NCBI GenBank assembly: GCA_029262295.1
Contig: JAJCZR010000010.1
Span: forward strand, 1-44,404
Reading direction: 5' to 3'
Source of the DNA: Deltaproteobacteria bacterium
GTDB taxonomy: Bacteria; Desulfobacterota_D; UBA1144; Nemesobacterales; Nemesobacteraceae
DNA: 44,404 nucleotides
The notes beneath the pieces were generated by a model. The model had not been told where the DNA came from, did not search any database, and saw only the letters and a list, made by a program, of their open reading frames with translations. The translations under genes were made by a program, and so were the position numbers. Of the stretch, positions 26,126-34,876 are shown piece after piece. How positions within the stretch are numbered: position 1 is the stretch's first letter; the number at the start of each line of letters is the position of its first letter.

Positions 26126-28876
26126 ATGCCAAAAACAAAAAACCAGGATGGATTTATAGAAGTAAAGGGTGCAAGGGAAAACAACCTCAAAAACATTGAT
26201 GTTTCAATACCCAGAAACAAATTTACAGTTGTAACCGGACTGAGCGGCTCAGGTAAATCTTCACTCGCACTTGATACCATTTACAAGGAAGGGCTTCGAC
26301 GATATATTGACTGCCTTTCCACCTACGCACGGCAGTTTCTAGACAGAGTTGAACGCCCTGATATGGACGATATAGAAGGGCTTCCAACACCCATAGCTAT
26401 TGAAAGTAGAAACAATATAAGAAACTCAAGATCAACCGTTGGCACCACAACCGAGATATATGATTACGTAAGGCTCTTGTTTGCAAAGATTGGAAAAACC
26501 TTTTGCCCCGAGTGCGGACAAGAGATAATTGAACATTCAGCTCAATCAATTACAGAACTTATCCTAAAAGAATATCCGAATGAAAGAGCCATTATCAGCT
26601 TTCCTATGGATAAAGAGTTGAACCTTGAAGTTTATATGAGAAAAGGTTTTACACGAGCTTTCCAAAGTAAAGAAACTGTTGAAATTGAGACATTAAAGAA
26701 AGATGAAAAAGATCTTGAAATCATAAGCGATAGAATAGCTATAAAAAAAGAAAACAAATCCAGGTTAACAGAATCTATAGAGACTTCGTTTAGGGAAAAT
26801 AAGACTGTTTATATCCATATTACAGGAAAAAAAGATCTTAACTTTTCAAAAGAGCCAAGATGCCATAAATGTGATATTTCATTTAGAAAACCTACACCCA
26901 ACCTCTTTTCTTTTAATAGCCCTTATGGTGCTTGTGATGAATGTAAAGGCTTTGGAAACAATCTTGAGATTGACCCAGCCCTCGTAATCCAGAATGAAGA
27001 ACTAAGTGTCTCGAAAGGTGTTGTAGAACCTTTTGAGAAACCTTCATACAAACATGAAAAAAGAAAACTGATTTCATTCTGTGAAGAAGCAGGAATTGAT
27101 ATAGAGACACCATTTTCTAAACTCTCAGCAAAACAAAGGGATATTATAGTAAATGGTAACTCTTCATACTACGGGGTAAAAGGTTATTTCAAAAGGCTCG
27201 AAAGAAAAAGTTACAAAATGCACATCAGGGTCTTTCTTTCCAGATATAGGTCTGCTTTTGAATGCAAAAGTTGTAGTGGTAGCAGGTTAAAAGAAGAAGC
27301 ACTTTGGGTAAAAATCAATAAAAAAAATATATATGAGATATGCAATCTCTCTATAAAAAATCTCGACAATTTCTTTAGTAAGATAAAACTATCAAAAAAT
27401 GAAAAAGACATTGCCTCAGAAATTTTAAAGGAAATCCATTCAAGAACCAGCTTTCTCTTAAGAGTTGGGCTTGAATATCTCACTCTCGCAAGGTTATCAC
27501 GAACTTTATCTGGTGGAGAAGCACAGCGAATTAATCTTGCCTGCCAACTTGGCTCAAGGCTCACCGAAACTTTATATGTTCTGGATGAACCTTCCATTGG
27601 TCTTCACCCCCGTGATATAGATCAGCTCAACAAACTTATTAAAGAATTAAAATCAAGAAATAACACAGTACTGCTAATTGAACACGATCTTGATACAATC
27701 AAATCTGCCGACTATATAGTAGAGCTTGGCCCTAAATCCGGCCAGCATGGTGGAGAAGTAATCTACCAGGGGACAACAAAAAAATTTGGAAGCTCAAAAA
27801 CAGGTTCAATTACCCAAGAATATATAAGTAATGAGAAATCAATCACACTTCCTTTAAAACGAAGGAAATCGAGTCAAACAAAGTCGCTGTATATAATAAA
27901 AGCTTCGGAAAACAACTTAAAGAATATAGATGTAAAAATACCTTTAAATTCTTTTGTTTGTGTTAGCGGAGTGTCAGGTTCCGGTAAGAGTTCTCTGATT
28001 AATGATGTTTTATATAATGCACTTTCAAGAAAGTTTGGGGCCTCAACTTCTGAAAAAATTGGTGAGCACAAAGAGATTAAAGGTGCGGAACATATTAACG
28101 ATGTGGTAATACTTGATCAGGCACCGATTGGAAAGAGTTCCAGGTCAAACCCGGCCACATATATAAAAGCCTATGATGATATTAGAAAAATACTTTCAGA
28201 TACTATACAGGCAAAACTCAAAGGACTTACCGCTTCACATTTCTCTTTTAATGTTGAAGGTGGGAGATGTGAGAAATGTAAAGGAGATGGGAGCCAAAAA
28301 GTAGAGATGCATTTTCTGGCAGATGTGTCTGTAACATGCGACAGTTGTAACGGAAAAAGGTTTAAAAAAGAAGTTCTCGACTACAATTACAAAAAGAAAA
28401 ATATTGATGAAATACTTGGTATGACAGTGAATGAGGCAGTCGTATTTTTTTCTGACAACCCTAAACTTGGAACAAAGCTTAAAGTGCTCCAGGATGTAGG
28501 TCTTGGATATTTATCGATTGGCCAGCCCGCAACAACTCTTTCCGGTGGCGAAGCCCAGAGGATGAAAATTGCAAGAGAACTTAGCAAGAAGAAAGGGAGT
28601 AAGACGCTTTACATACTAGATGAACCGACAGTCGGCCTTCATATTGATGATGTAAATAATCTTCTTAGAGTATTAAATAAACTTGTGGATGCAGGCAACT
28701 CAATTATTGTAATTGAGCATAACCTTGAAGTAGTAAAATGTGCAGATCATATTATTGACCTTGGCCCAGAGGGTGGAGAGCATGGTGGGGAAATTGTTGC
28801 CGAGGGAAGCCCCGAAGAAATAACCAAAGTTGAAAATTCTTATACAGGAAAATTTCTGGCACCATACCTTAATTAA
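26126..28876 (+). CDS. uvrA: Excinuclease ABC subunit A (divergent UvrA)
   Basis: This 916-residue ATPase recognises damaged DNA in nucleotide excision repair. It has two ABC modules: Walker A GLSGSGKSS (38-46) and a second GVSGSGKSS near residue 615, each with a signature LSGGEAQR and Walker B LYVLDEPSIGLH or LYILDEPTVGLH. Zinc-type Cys pairs occur as CPECGQEI, CHKC...CDEC and CEKC...CDSC. SFNVEGGRCEKCKGDG is diagnostic. Residues around LSTYARQFLDRVERPDMDDI and PTPIAIESRNNIRNSRSTVG differ from the usual UvrA, so it may be a divergent lineage or UvrA2-like. The start abuts the HAD stop; no clear ribosome-binding site is seen. Confidence 0.93.
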   Translation: MPKTKNQDGFIEVKGARENNLKNIDVSIPRNKFTVVTGLSGSGKSSLALDTIYKEGLRRYIDCLSTYARQFLDRVERPDMDDIEGLPTPIAIESRNNIRNSRSTVGTTTEIYDYVRLLFAKIGKTFCPECGQEIIEHSAQSITELILKEYPNERAIISFPMDKELNLEVYMRKGFTRAFQSKETVEIETLKKDEKDLEIISDRIAIKKENKSRLTESIETSFRENKTVYIHITGKKDLNFSKEPRCHKCDISFRKPTPNLFSFNSPYGACDECKGFGNNLEIDPALVIQNEELSVSKGVVEPFEKPSYKHEKRKLISFCEEAGIDIETPFSKLSAKQRDIIVNGNSSYYGVKGYFKRLERKSYKMHIRVFLSRYRSAFECKSCSGSRLKEEALWVKINKKNIYEICNLSIKNLDNFFSKIKLSKNEKDIASEILKEIHSRTSFLLRVGLEYLTLARLSRTLSGGEAQRINLACQLGSRLTETLYVLDEPSIGLHPRDIDQLNKLIKELKSRNNTVLLIEHDLDTIKSADYIVELGPKSGQHGGEVIYQGTTKKFGSSKTGSITQEYISNEKSITLPLKRRKSSQTKSLYIIKASENNLKNIDVKIPLNSFVCVSGVSGSGKSSLINDVLYNALSRKFGASTSEKIGEHKEIKGAEHINDVVILDQAPIGKSSRSNPATYIKAYDDIRKILSDTIQAKLKGLTASHFSFNVEGGRCEKCKGDGSQKVEMHFLADVSVTCDSCNGKRFKKEVLDYNYKKKNIDEILGMTVNEAVVFFSDNPKLGTKLKVLQDVGLGYLSIGQPATTLSGGEAQRMKIARELSKKKGSKTLYILDEPTVGLHIDDVNNLLRVLNKLVDAGNSIIVIEHNLEVVKCADHIIDLGPEGGEHGGEIVAEGSPEEITKVENSYTGKFLAPYLN

Positions 28877-28942
28877 AAGATAGTACATATTTAGTTAAAA
28901 TTCGTTACACTATACGATTAAAATTTACCAGGGAGTTAGATA

Positions 28943-29290
28943 ATGCTTGCAGACAGAAAAATAGATTTCAGTGAATCATATGAAAAAGAATGGGAAATTC
29001 TCAAAGAAAAGTGCGATGGCGGAATTGAACTTATGCTTGAAGATTCAGAGCGTTGGTTTCTGGCAAAAACAGAAGCAGATGGAATTAGGATTACTGGGGC
29101 AGAGAAAAATGTGCGCCCACTTGTGATTCACGAGCCACCAGTTGTTGAATTTGATGAATTTAAAGTAGTAGCAAAAGTTTACAATGATGCTTTCTTTGGT
29201 GGCATTGGAGATCTTTCCTCTAGACTTCATGCAAATAATACAGCCGCTAATATGAAGTTTATATTTTCACTTATATATTTTCTACTATAG
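28943..29290 (+). CDS. Hypothetical protein, 115 aa
   Basis: I do not recognise this protein. It is preceded by a good GGGAG ribosome-binding site (28931-28935) and starts MLADRKIDFSESYEKEWEIL. The N-terminal 90 residues are soluble and acidic; residues 104-115 (MKFIFSLIYFLL) are hydrophobic and end abruptly. That end, after an N-rich stretch (RLHANNTAANM), may be a frame-altered C-terminus. It runs convergent to the TPR gene with a 9-bp gap. Coding is supported by the ribosome-binding site and composition. Confidence 0.6.
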   Translation: MLADRKIDFSESYEKEWEILKEKCDGGIELMLEDSERWFLAKTEADGIRITGAEKNVRPLVIHEPPVVEFDEFKVVAKVYNDAFFGGIGDLSSRLHANNTAANMKFIFSLIYFLL

Positions 29291-29299
29291 AAAATTTGA

Positions 29300-30301
29300 T
29301 TAGTGGGAATGACTGTGGGTGTGTAGTTCTTCAAAACCAAGATCTTTATAATCCCGGGCCATTTCTTTTGCTTTAATACTATGTTTTTCTGCAAGTGCTT
29401 TTTTTCCTGATTTTTCATACAAATGGCTTAATGCATGATGAACTTCCGGCCTTGAATTTAACTCAAGCACTTTTAAATAAAGTTTTTCAGCTTCTTTATA
29501 ATTGTTTTCTTCTTCATGGAATTCAGCAAGTTTTTTAAGTGCTAAATAATAATCATCCATAATTTCAAGCGACTTTTCATAGTGAACTTTGGCCTGACCT
29601 GGTTTTCCACTATCAAAATATATTGAACCTATCATTGCCTGGGCCCATGCAAGGTTTTCTTTTGGATTAGAATTTTTCGCACCAAGATCATAAGCATTTT
29701 GCATTTCTGATAAAGCACCATCAAAATCCTTTTTTTCCATCTTTAAATTTGACAACCTTCCAAAGGATTCAAGAGAGGGTTTAATCTTGTGCATTCTTTT
29801 ATACATTTCTGTTGCTTTACTCAGATCTCCAATCTCAAGATATGCATCACCTAATACACCATACGCATAATTTTCTTTGGGATTTACCTGAATTGATTTT
29901 TCAACATACTGAATTGAAGACTTAAAATCATGTTTTGCCTGCTTTATTAGGCCTATATACAAATTTCCTGAATAGTTTTCAGAGTTGAGTTGAAGAGATT
30001 TTTCGAGAAGGGTTTCAGCCTTAATATAGTAATTCAAATCCCCTGTTTCCCTTGCTTTTGCAATGTAGACACGGGCAAGCTCATTATAGTTTGAATAATC
30101 TGAAGGACGCCTTTTAATTCTTAGCTGATGGTAATCAATAATTCTTTTAAACTGTTTTTCAGGATTATCAGCCAATTCTTCTATGACACTGGGTTCTTGA
30201 GCACCAACTTTAGGGCCTTCTTTACTACCCTGGCTCAAATAAACAAGTGAAAAGGAAATTCCTACTATAATTAAAAAAAATGTAATGTTTAATTTTGTCA
30301 T
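29300..30301 (-). CDS. Membrane-anchored or exported TPR-repeat protein
   Basis: This 333-residue protein starts with a hydrophobic segment (LNITFFLIIVGISFSLVYLS), followed by about seven to eight tetratricopeptide repeats (for example KAETLLEKSLQLNSENYSGN and LAKATE-type helices such as GDLSKATEMYKRMHKIKPSL). It ends with a histidine-rich tail, ELHTHSHSH, that could bind metal. TPR domains hold proteins together. I chose the ATG at 30301; an in-frame TTG at 30322 falls inside the terminator hairpin of the upstream gene. No ribosome-binding site is apparent. It lies downstream of the DUF4331 gene and probably belongs to the same sigma-factor-controlled module. Confidence 0.78.
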   Translation of the reverse strand: MTKLNITFFLIIVGISFSLVYLSQGSKEGPKVGAQEPSVIEELADNPEKQFKRIIDYHQLRIKRRPSDYSNYNELARVYIAKARETGDLNYYIKAETLLEKSLQLNSENYSGNLYIGLIKQAKHDFKSSIQYVEKSIQVNPKENYAYGVLGDAYLEIGDLSKATEMYKRMHKIKPSLESFGRLSNLKMEKKDFDGALSEMQNAYDLGAKNSNPKENLAWAQAMIGSIYFDSGKPGQAKVHYEKSLEIMDDYYLALKKLAEFHEEENNYKEAEKLYLKVLELNSRPEVHHALSHLYEKSGKKALAEKHSIKAKEMARDYKDLGFEELHTHSHSH

Positions 30302-30303
30302 TT

Positions 30304-30334
30304 TTATAAAAAAAGGCGGCAATAGTTGCCGCCT
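30304..30334 (-). terminator. Intrinsic terminator between DUF4331 and the TPR gene
   Basis: On the minus strand a perfect 9-bp stem (AGGCGGCAA at 30334-30326 and TTGCCGCCT at 30322-30314, 3-base loop) is followed by seven T's. It stops DUF4331 transcription 38 bp after its stop codon. The TPR ATG begins only about 6 bases past the T-run, so this hairpin sits where the TPR ribosome-binding site should be. A second small palindrome, CTCAATAATTGAG, is at 30335-30347. Confidence 0.88.
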
Positions 30335-30371
30335 CTCAATAATTGAGATTACTCTATTTTATATCCATATT

Positions 30372-32144
30372 CTATCTTTCTTTTCTGGCAAATCTTCTGC
30401 CAAAAAGAAATATCATAGCGAATCCGGGAAGTAAAAGAGATGCAATAGCGCTTTTTGTGTTAGTATTTGAAGTGCCAGCAATTGAACAATCACCACCACC
30501 ATCACCATCACCGTCTCCGTCTCCACTTCCGCCAGCTGAGGATACAGATTCACCTCTATCTACATGGCGACTGTCAAGTCCACTCTGTGCAAAACCAACA
30601 TAAGGGAACACAGACTGATAAGGAACATCATTTGCATTTACACCATCACCAAGAAGATTATTAGGGGCAACATTGAATTCAGGGTTAAGAATTCCTGCTC
30701 CAACCCTTAGAAAAATATCAGTAACATCTTCAAACACCCTTCTTCCATTTGGATGCCCTACTCCGTCAACTATAAAACCCAATCTGCTTGAATTAGCTTC
30801 GGTTATAGGTGCTATACCAAGATTTACCCTTAGCAAATCTGCTAAAGCTCCTTCACCAAGTCCACCATTTGCACTGGCATCACAACCAGGGCATATTGGG
30901 GCTGCATAAAACACAAGCGGTGCAAGATCAGTACGTGGAGGATTGGGAACTGGTAGTCCAAACACTGCATTCAATGCACGCACTGCTAACGGATCGAGTA
31001 GAAAATTTGGAATAGCCGGGTCACCACCAGCAAACTGTACATCATCAGAAGGTGAACTCATGCTCCACAGGTCTTTAAATCCTGTGCCAATAAGAAGTTC
31101 ATTTATAAGTGGATTTCCCATTCTCTGAATCTGAACAAGATCACCTGAAAGGCTTGAAGCTTCGCCTGGTGCATTTAGAGTAGTAGTCTCAGAACGGAAA
31201 GTAGCACCGTAAGTGCCCACCACAGCATCTGCTGAACTTGCAGCAGGAATACCATCACCAACTGTTACAGCATCTATTGGTACTTCAAATGCAATTACAT
31301 TTACATTAAAACCTGACACATCATCCCTTGCCCCGCCGACTGTCAGAGTATCATCAGCATCCTGTTCCGGTGTAAGTATTGGAATTATAGGGAAATTAAA
31401 TGAATCAAAAGCTGCTCCAAGATCAATATAAAAAGGATCATCTACAGTTCCTGCAAACACCCTTGAGCCACTTGAAAGTTCAAAAACACCTTGCGCAGAA
31501 AGAGCCGGATAATTAGGCATAGTCCTTGAGCCGACATTTGAAGGTACAGCTATTAATGGATTACCGCCAGCATCTTCATCAGCAAAAAATAACTGAGAAC
31601 CACTGCCGTCAAGCACAGTCACAGTAAAAGTTTGACGAAGATTTAATCCTGCAGAACCAGGTCCATCAAGAGCTGTGATTGCAGGTGGAATTACAGGTGA
31701 ACCAACAGTAGAACTACCATCTAGTGCAGTTGGGGCATTCGCTGGGGCATTAATTCCAGCTCCAGCACCTACAAATCCTGTAAAAACACCGGGTGCCCTT
31801 ATCTCTGTTTCAAAACGAAATTCCCATATAATATCAGCTACACCGTCACGATCATTGTCTAGATTATGTGTGTAAACTATATTTGGATCAAACGGAAAAT
31901 AATTCGGTCCGTTTGATGGCTCTAAAAGCGGATCAACAGCCAGGATCATTGTGAGAGTATCTTCACTTCCCGATTCATAACTTCTGAACGCAAACCAATC
32001 AGTTACATCAGCAGTGCGATCTAAAGCAGTTATTGGCGCTTCCCTGTGGCTTGCAGCATTCGCATCTGAAAACAGACCAAAGCCAGCAATAAAAACAAGT
32101 ATTGCCATCATAAAATTTGTACTAAAAATTTTCTTAAAATGCAT
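30372..32144 (-). CDS. DUF4331 family secreted protein with Cys-type C-terminal anchor
   Basis: This 590-residue protein has a signal peptide (about 1-30, ending ...SDANA) followed by the DUF4331 opening SHREAPITALDRTADVTDWF and FDPNIVYTHNLDNDRDGVAD. The rest is a beta-rich domain of unknown function. Near the end a Gly-Asp-rich linker leads to Cys553, a hydrophobic segment (SAIASLLLPGFAMIFLFG) and the basic tail RRFARKER. This layout is that of MYXO-CTERM/GlyGly-CTERM-like sorting signals cleaved by intramembrane proteases. A perfect AGGAGG precedes the ATG. It follows the ECF sigma gene, and DUF4331, TPR and ECF/anti-sigma genes commonly occur together. Confidence 0.85.
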   Translation of the reverse strand: MHFKKIFSTNFMMAILVFIAGFGLFSDANAASHREAPITALDRTADVTDWFAFRSYESGSEDTLTMILAVDPLLEPSNGPNYFPFDPNIVYTHNLDNDRDGVADIIWEFRFETEIRAPGVFTGFVGAGAGINAPANAPTALDGSSTVGSPVIPPAITALDGPGSAGLNLRQTFTVTVLDGSGSQLFFADEDAGGNPLIAVPSNVGSRTMPNYPALSAQGVFELSSGSRVFAGTVDDPFYIDLGAAFDSFNFPIIPILTPEQDADDTLTVGGARDDVSGFNVNVIAFEVPIDAVTVGDGIPAASSADAVVGTYGATFRSETTTLNAPGEASSLSGDLVQIQRMGNPLINELLIGTGFKDLWSMSSPSDDVQFAGGDPAIPNFLLDPLAVRALNAVFGLPVPNPPRTDLAPLVFYAAPICPGCDASANGGLGEGALADLLRVNLGIAPITEANSSRLGFIVDGVGHPNGRRVFEDVTDIFLRVGAGILNPEFNVAPNNLLGDGVNANDVPYQSVFPYVGFAQSGLDSRHVDRGESVSSAGGSGDGDGDGDGGGDCSIAGTSNTNTKSAIASLLLPGFAMIFLFGRRFARKER

Positions 32145-32243
32145 TAAGAATTCCTCCTATTATTATTTTTTAAGAAATTACATGAAGATATACGTAAGAA
32201 ACTGTAAAATTGGATTAATATAAGAACTAAATTGGAGGATTAA

Positions 32244-32846
32244 TTATGTGTTTGGTTCTTTGACAACATCTCTAAGCTTTATCATACCAAGCCTTGCCCA
32301 ACTTTTGATTGTACCAAGCGGGTGGCCTAGTTCATCAGCAATCTCGCTCTGGGTGTATCCCTGAAAATAGGCTAGTTCAATTGTTCGGCGCTGGTTATCA
32401 CTTAGTTCTGAAAGTGCTGAATTAATAATTTTTCGTTTTTCGGCCTGATCAGATATCTGCTCCGGCCCAGTTTCTGATGATTCCACACTTGAGAAAAACC
32501 CTTCATCTTTTGTGAACTCAGTGGAAAAACGTTTCGATTTTGATCTTATTCTATCAATGCAGCGACTTCTCGTTAAAAGCAAAAGCCATGTAATAGGGGC
32601 ACTTCTATCTGGATTATATTTCTCAGAATTCTCCCAAACATAGGTATATATGTCCATTACAAGCTCTTCGGCTTCTTCTCTCACTGGGAGCATTTTTAGG
32701 GCAAGACCAAAAACCAGACCATTAGTTAAGTTATAAAACTCATTTAAGGCATTTTGGTTGTTATTGGATATCTGGAAAAGGAAACCGATTAGTTCCTTAT
32801 CTTTTTCAGAAAATTTCGCTAAATCATAATTTTGATTGGAAGACAT
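32244..32846 (-). CDS. ECF-type RNA polymerase sigma factor (SigK-like)
   Basis: This 200-residue protein has sigma region 2 (LYNL-like NEFYNLTNGLVFGLALKMLP, then AEELVMDIYTYVWENSEKYN and APITWLLLLTRSRCIDRIRS) and region 4 with the helix-turn-helix GYTQSEIADELGHPLGTIKS. These features match the SigK/RskA-controlled ECF group. An AGGGAA site lies before the ATG. It is divergent from its probable anti-sigma factor at 33061 and lies 99 bp upstream of DUF4331, which it likely activates. Confidence 0.88.
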   Translation of the reverse strand: MSSNQNYDLAKFSEKDKELIGFLFQISNNNQNALNEFYNLTNGLVFGLALKMLPVREEAEELVMDIYTYVWENSEKYNPDRSAPITWLLLLTRSRCIDRIRSKSKRFSTEFTKDEGFFSSVESSETGPEQISDQAEKRKIINSALSELSDNQRRTIELAYFQGYTQSEIADELGHPLGTIKSWARLGMIKLRDVVKEPNT

Positions 32847-33060
32847 ATTCCCTAACTTGGTCTTACGACAAATTATTAAATAAAAGTTTGCTTTGCAAGA
32901 AAATTAATATGATATTAATGATAAACCTGCTGAATTATAACACAGAAAATTATTACACAACAATTAAATTTGGCTAAATTTTAAACTGGAATTTTTTTTT
33001 CCTCGTATTATCTTATAAATACTTTATTTGTTTGGATTATTATAAAGAGATTGAACTAAA

Positions 33061-33924
33061 ATGAGTGAACAGGAAAGAATACAAGAATTAATTGCACTTA
33101 AATCCTTAGGGTTGCTTGAAGGTGAAGATTCTGCCAAACTTGAAGCTTCCATTAAAAGCAATGGTAGTGATATTGAGAAGGGATTACGTGAATTTGATGA
33201 GATAACAGATTTTCTTCTTTATTCAACCGAAGAAATACCTGCGCCTGAAAACCTGAAACAGAAGCTTTTTAATAGAATTGAATTTGTTGATAAAACTATT
33301 GAGATGCCAAAGGAAAAGGTTTCGTTTTTAGAAAAGCTTAGGCCATTATGGTATGGACTTGGGCCCGCATTTGCTGCAGTTGCTCTGTTTTTTTACTTTT
33401 CAAATCAGTCGCTCAACGAAGAAATTAATGAATTAAACCAAAAGGTGAGTACTTTTCAAGAACAGACACTGGAAAAGACACAAAAAATAGCCTCCCTTGA
33501 AAATGAACTTTTAAGCAAAGAGGCCATGGTGGCCAAACTTGAGCAAAACATTTCCAAAAGGGCTGACCTTGTCGGTTACCTCGGAAATCCAAATGTAATT
33601 GTTATAGACCTTGGAAATCTCAAAACTGACATTAACTCTCTCGGAAGGGTAATGTGGAACAAGAATGAAGATTCAGCCTTGTTTTATGGGATAAACCTTC
33701 CTCAAACAACTCAAGAGAAGATCTATCAACTTTGGGCTATAATAGACTCCAAGCCTAAAAGCTATGGAATTTTCAGCGTAGATGAAGAAGGAAATGGAGT
33801 TGTAAAAATAAACTATGATGATAGTTATGATAGTATTCAGCAATTTGCAGTAACTCTTGAACCTGCTGGCGGTGTTCCTCAACCCACTGGTGAAATGTAT
33901 CTGGCCGGTAGTTCAAAACTATAA
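33061..33924 (+). CDS. RskA-like anti-sigma factor
   Basis: This 287-residue protein has an N-terminal cytoplasmic anti-sigma part (about 1-90) without the HxxxCxxC zinc motif. One membrane helix follows near residue 100 (GPAFAAVALFFYFSN), then a coiled-coil stretch (110-170), and the RskA C-terminal domain: YQLWAIIDSKPKSYGIFSVD and QFAVTLEPAGGVPQPTGEMY. In the related RskA system the protein holds SigK at the membrane until cleaved. Here it lies divergent from the ECF gene, with a 214-bp shared upstream region, instead of following it as usual. Confidence 0.85.
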   Translation: MSEQERIQELIALKSLGLLEGEDSAKLEASIKSNGSDIEKGLREFDEITDFLLYSTEEIPAPENLKQKLFNRIEFVDKTIEMPKEKVSFLEKLRPLWYGLGPAFAAVALFFYFSNQSLNEEINELNQKVSTFQEQTLEKTQKIASLENELLSKEAMVAKLEQNISKRADLVGYLGNPNVIVIDLGNLKTDINSLGRVMWNKNEDSALFYGINLPQTTQEKIYQLWAIIDSKPKSYGIFSVDEEGNGVVKINYDDSYDSIQQFAVTLEPAGGVPQPTGEMYLAGSSKL

Positions 33925-34009
33925 TTTTTATTCCGAAGAAATAAACTGAAGAGTTTAGCACTATTTCTGCATCAAAATATTTAAACATACAAAAATTTAG
34001 GAGTTGGTA

Positions 34010-34369
34010 ATGGATATAAGAGAAGAAAGAAAGTCATTAGTTAAAAGTGCAGAAACGTACCTTGAAGCAGGTCGCAAAGGAGACATTGAGCTCATGAAAT
34101 CCGTCTTTCATGATGATGCTACTATATTTGGATATTTTGAAGGTGAGTTTTTAGGTGGCCCAATACAGCTGCTTTACGATTGGATGAAAAATTTTGGTGC
34201 TGCAACTGACATTGATGGCCAGGTCGTGTCTGCCGATTTTGAAGGAACCGTAGGGAATGTAAAAGTGCAGGCAAAAAACTGGTGTGGTTACAATTTTACA
34301 GATTATCTGAATTATCTAAAAGTTGATGGGGAATGGGTAATCATCAACAAAATGTTTTTTCATAATTGA
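34010..34369 (+). CDS. NTF2-like (SnoaL/lumazine-binding type) protein
   Basis: This 119-residue protein has an alpha+beta cone fold: SAETYLEAGRKGDIELMKSV, then FHDDATIFGYFEGEFLGGPI, and the closing YLKVDGEWVIINKMFFH. Members bind small hydrophobic ligands or act as enzymes of diverse function; none can be assigned here. I chose the ATG at 34010 because AGGAG (33999-34003) lies 6 bases upstream; a TTG two codons earlier is in frame. It stands alone downstream of the anti-sigma gene. Confidence 0.8.
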   Translation: MDIREERKSLVKSAETYLEAGRKGDIELMKSVFHDDATIFGYFEGEFLGGPIQLLYDWMKNFGAATDIDGQVVSADFEGTVGNVKVQAKNWCGYNFTDYLNYLKVDGEWVIINKMFFHN

Positions 34370-34380
34370 TTTTTGTAAGC

Positions 34381-34412
34381 AAAAAAAAGACCTCAAGTAG
34401 AAACTGAGGTCT
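34381..34412 (-). terminator. Intrinsic terminator of the broken Gly/Arg/Phe-rich gene
   Basis: On the minus strand AGACCTCA pairs with TGAGGTCT (34405-34412 and 34388-34395) and is followed by eight T's. It sits 33 bp past the stop at 34445-34447. On the plus strand it lacks a T-run, so it serves the minus-strand gene. Confidence 0.8.
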
Positions 34413-34444
34413 AATAAGTGTCTTATTTAATTTTTATATTCTGA

Positions 34445-34772
34445 TTAATGGTGAAAGCCCCCTCTGAACCCACCATGGTGAAATCCTCTACTAAAACCAC
34501 GATGATGAAACCCCTTTCCAAACCCACGGTGAAAACCCCTTCTAAAACCGAATCCTCTATTAAAATCTCCTCGCCTAAATCCACTATTAAAGCCCCTATT
34601 AAAACCCCGACTACGGAATCCACGCCTAAATCCCCTTCTATAGAAAGCTATTTCCATGATGAGAACCGCCTCTATTGAATGCGATAGCTGATTCTGTTGC
34701 TATTGTTGTAATAGTTGGAAGCGCTATGCCAAAAGTGGTGAATATTGCTATAAATAGTATTAGTTTTTTCAT
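34445..34772 (-). pseudogene. Small secreted Gly/Arg/Phe/His-rich peptide, split by a frameshift
   Basis: An ATG at 34770-34772, after an excellent GAGGAG, encodes a signal peptide (MKKLILFIAIFTTFGIALPT...) and GGSHHGN, then hits a TAG at 34638-34640 (44 residues). A second frame on the same strand, 34445-34657, encodes RGF-type repeats: SRGFNRGFNSGFRRG, then GFGKGFHHRGF, ending FRGGFHH. Removing one A from the AAA just after GGSHHG (about 34655) joins both parts into a peptide of about 107 residues. No such start signal exists for the second frame by itself. It could be a real lesion, a sequencing error, or recoding. Related repeat peptides are secreted and of unknown use. Confidence 0.7.
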
Positions 34773-34876
34773 TATTATTGCTCCTCAAATATAAGCTGTT
34801 ACATACTTACTCAGACTCATAGAAGCAAGAAAAGATTCAGCGCAACGCCGTAAGCTACTGAATTAAAACAACTTTT

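Noticed and set aside
30467-30664. Plus-strand ORF with a run of His (NHHHHHHHR)
   Set aside because: It is the reverse-strand reading of the Gly-Asp-rich linker in DUF4331 and overlaps that gene entirely.
34448-34678. Plus-strand ORF rich in Lys, Pro, Ser and Thr
   Set aside because: It is the shadow of the Gly/Arg/Phe repeats on the minus strand; the ribosome-binding site, signal peptide and terminator all serve the minus strand.
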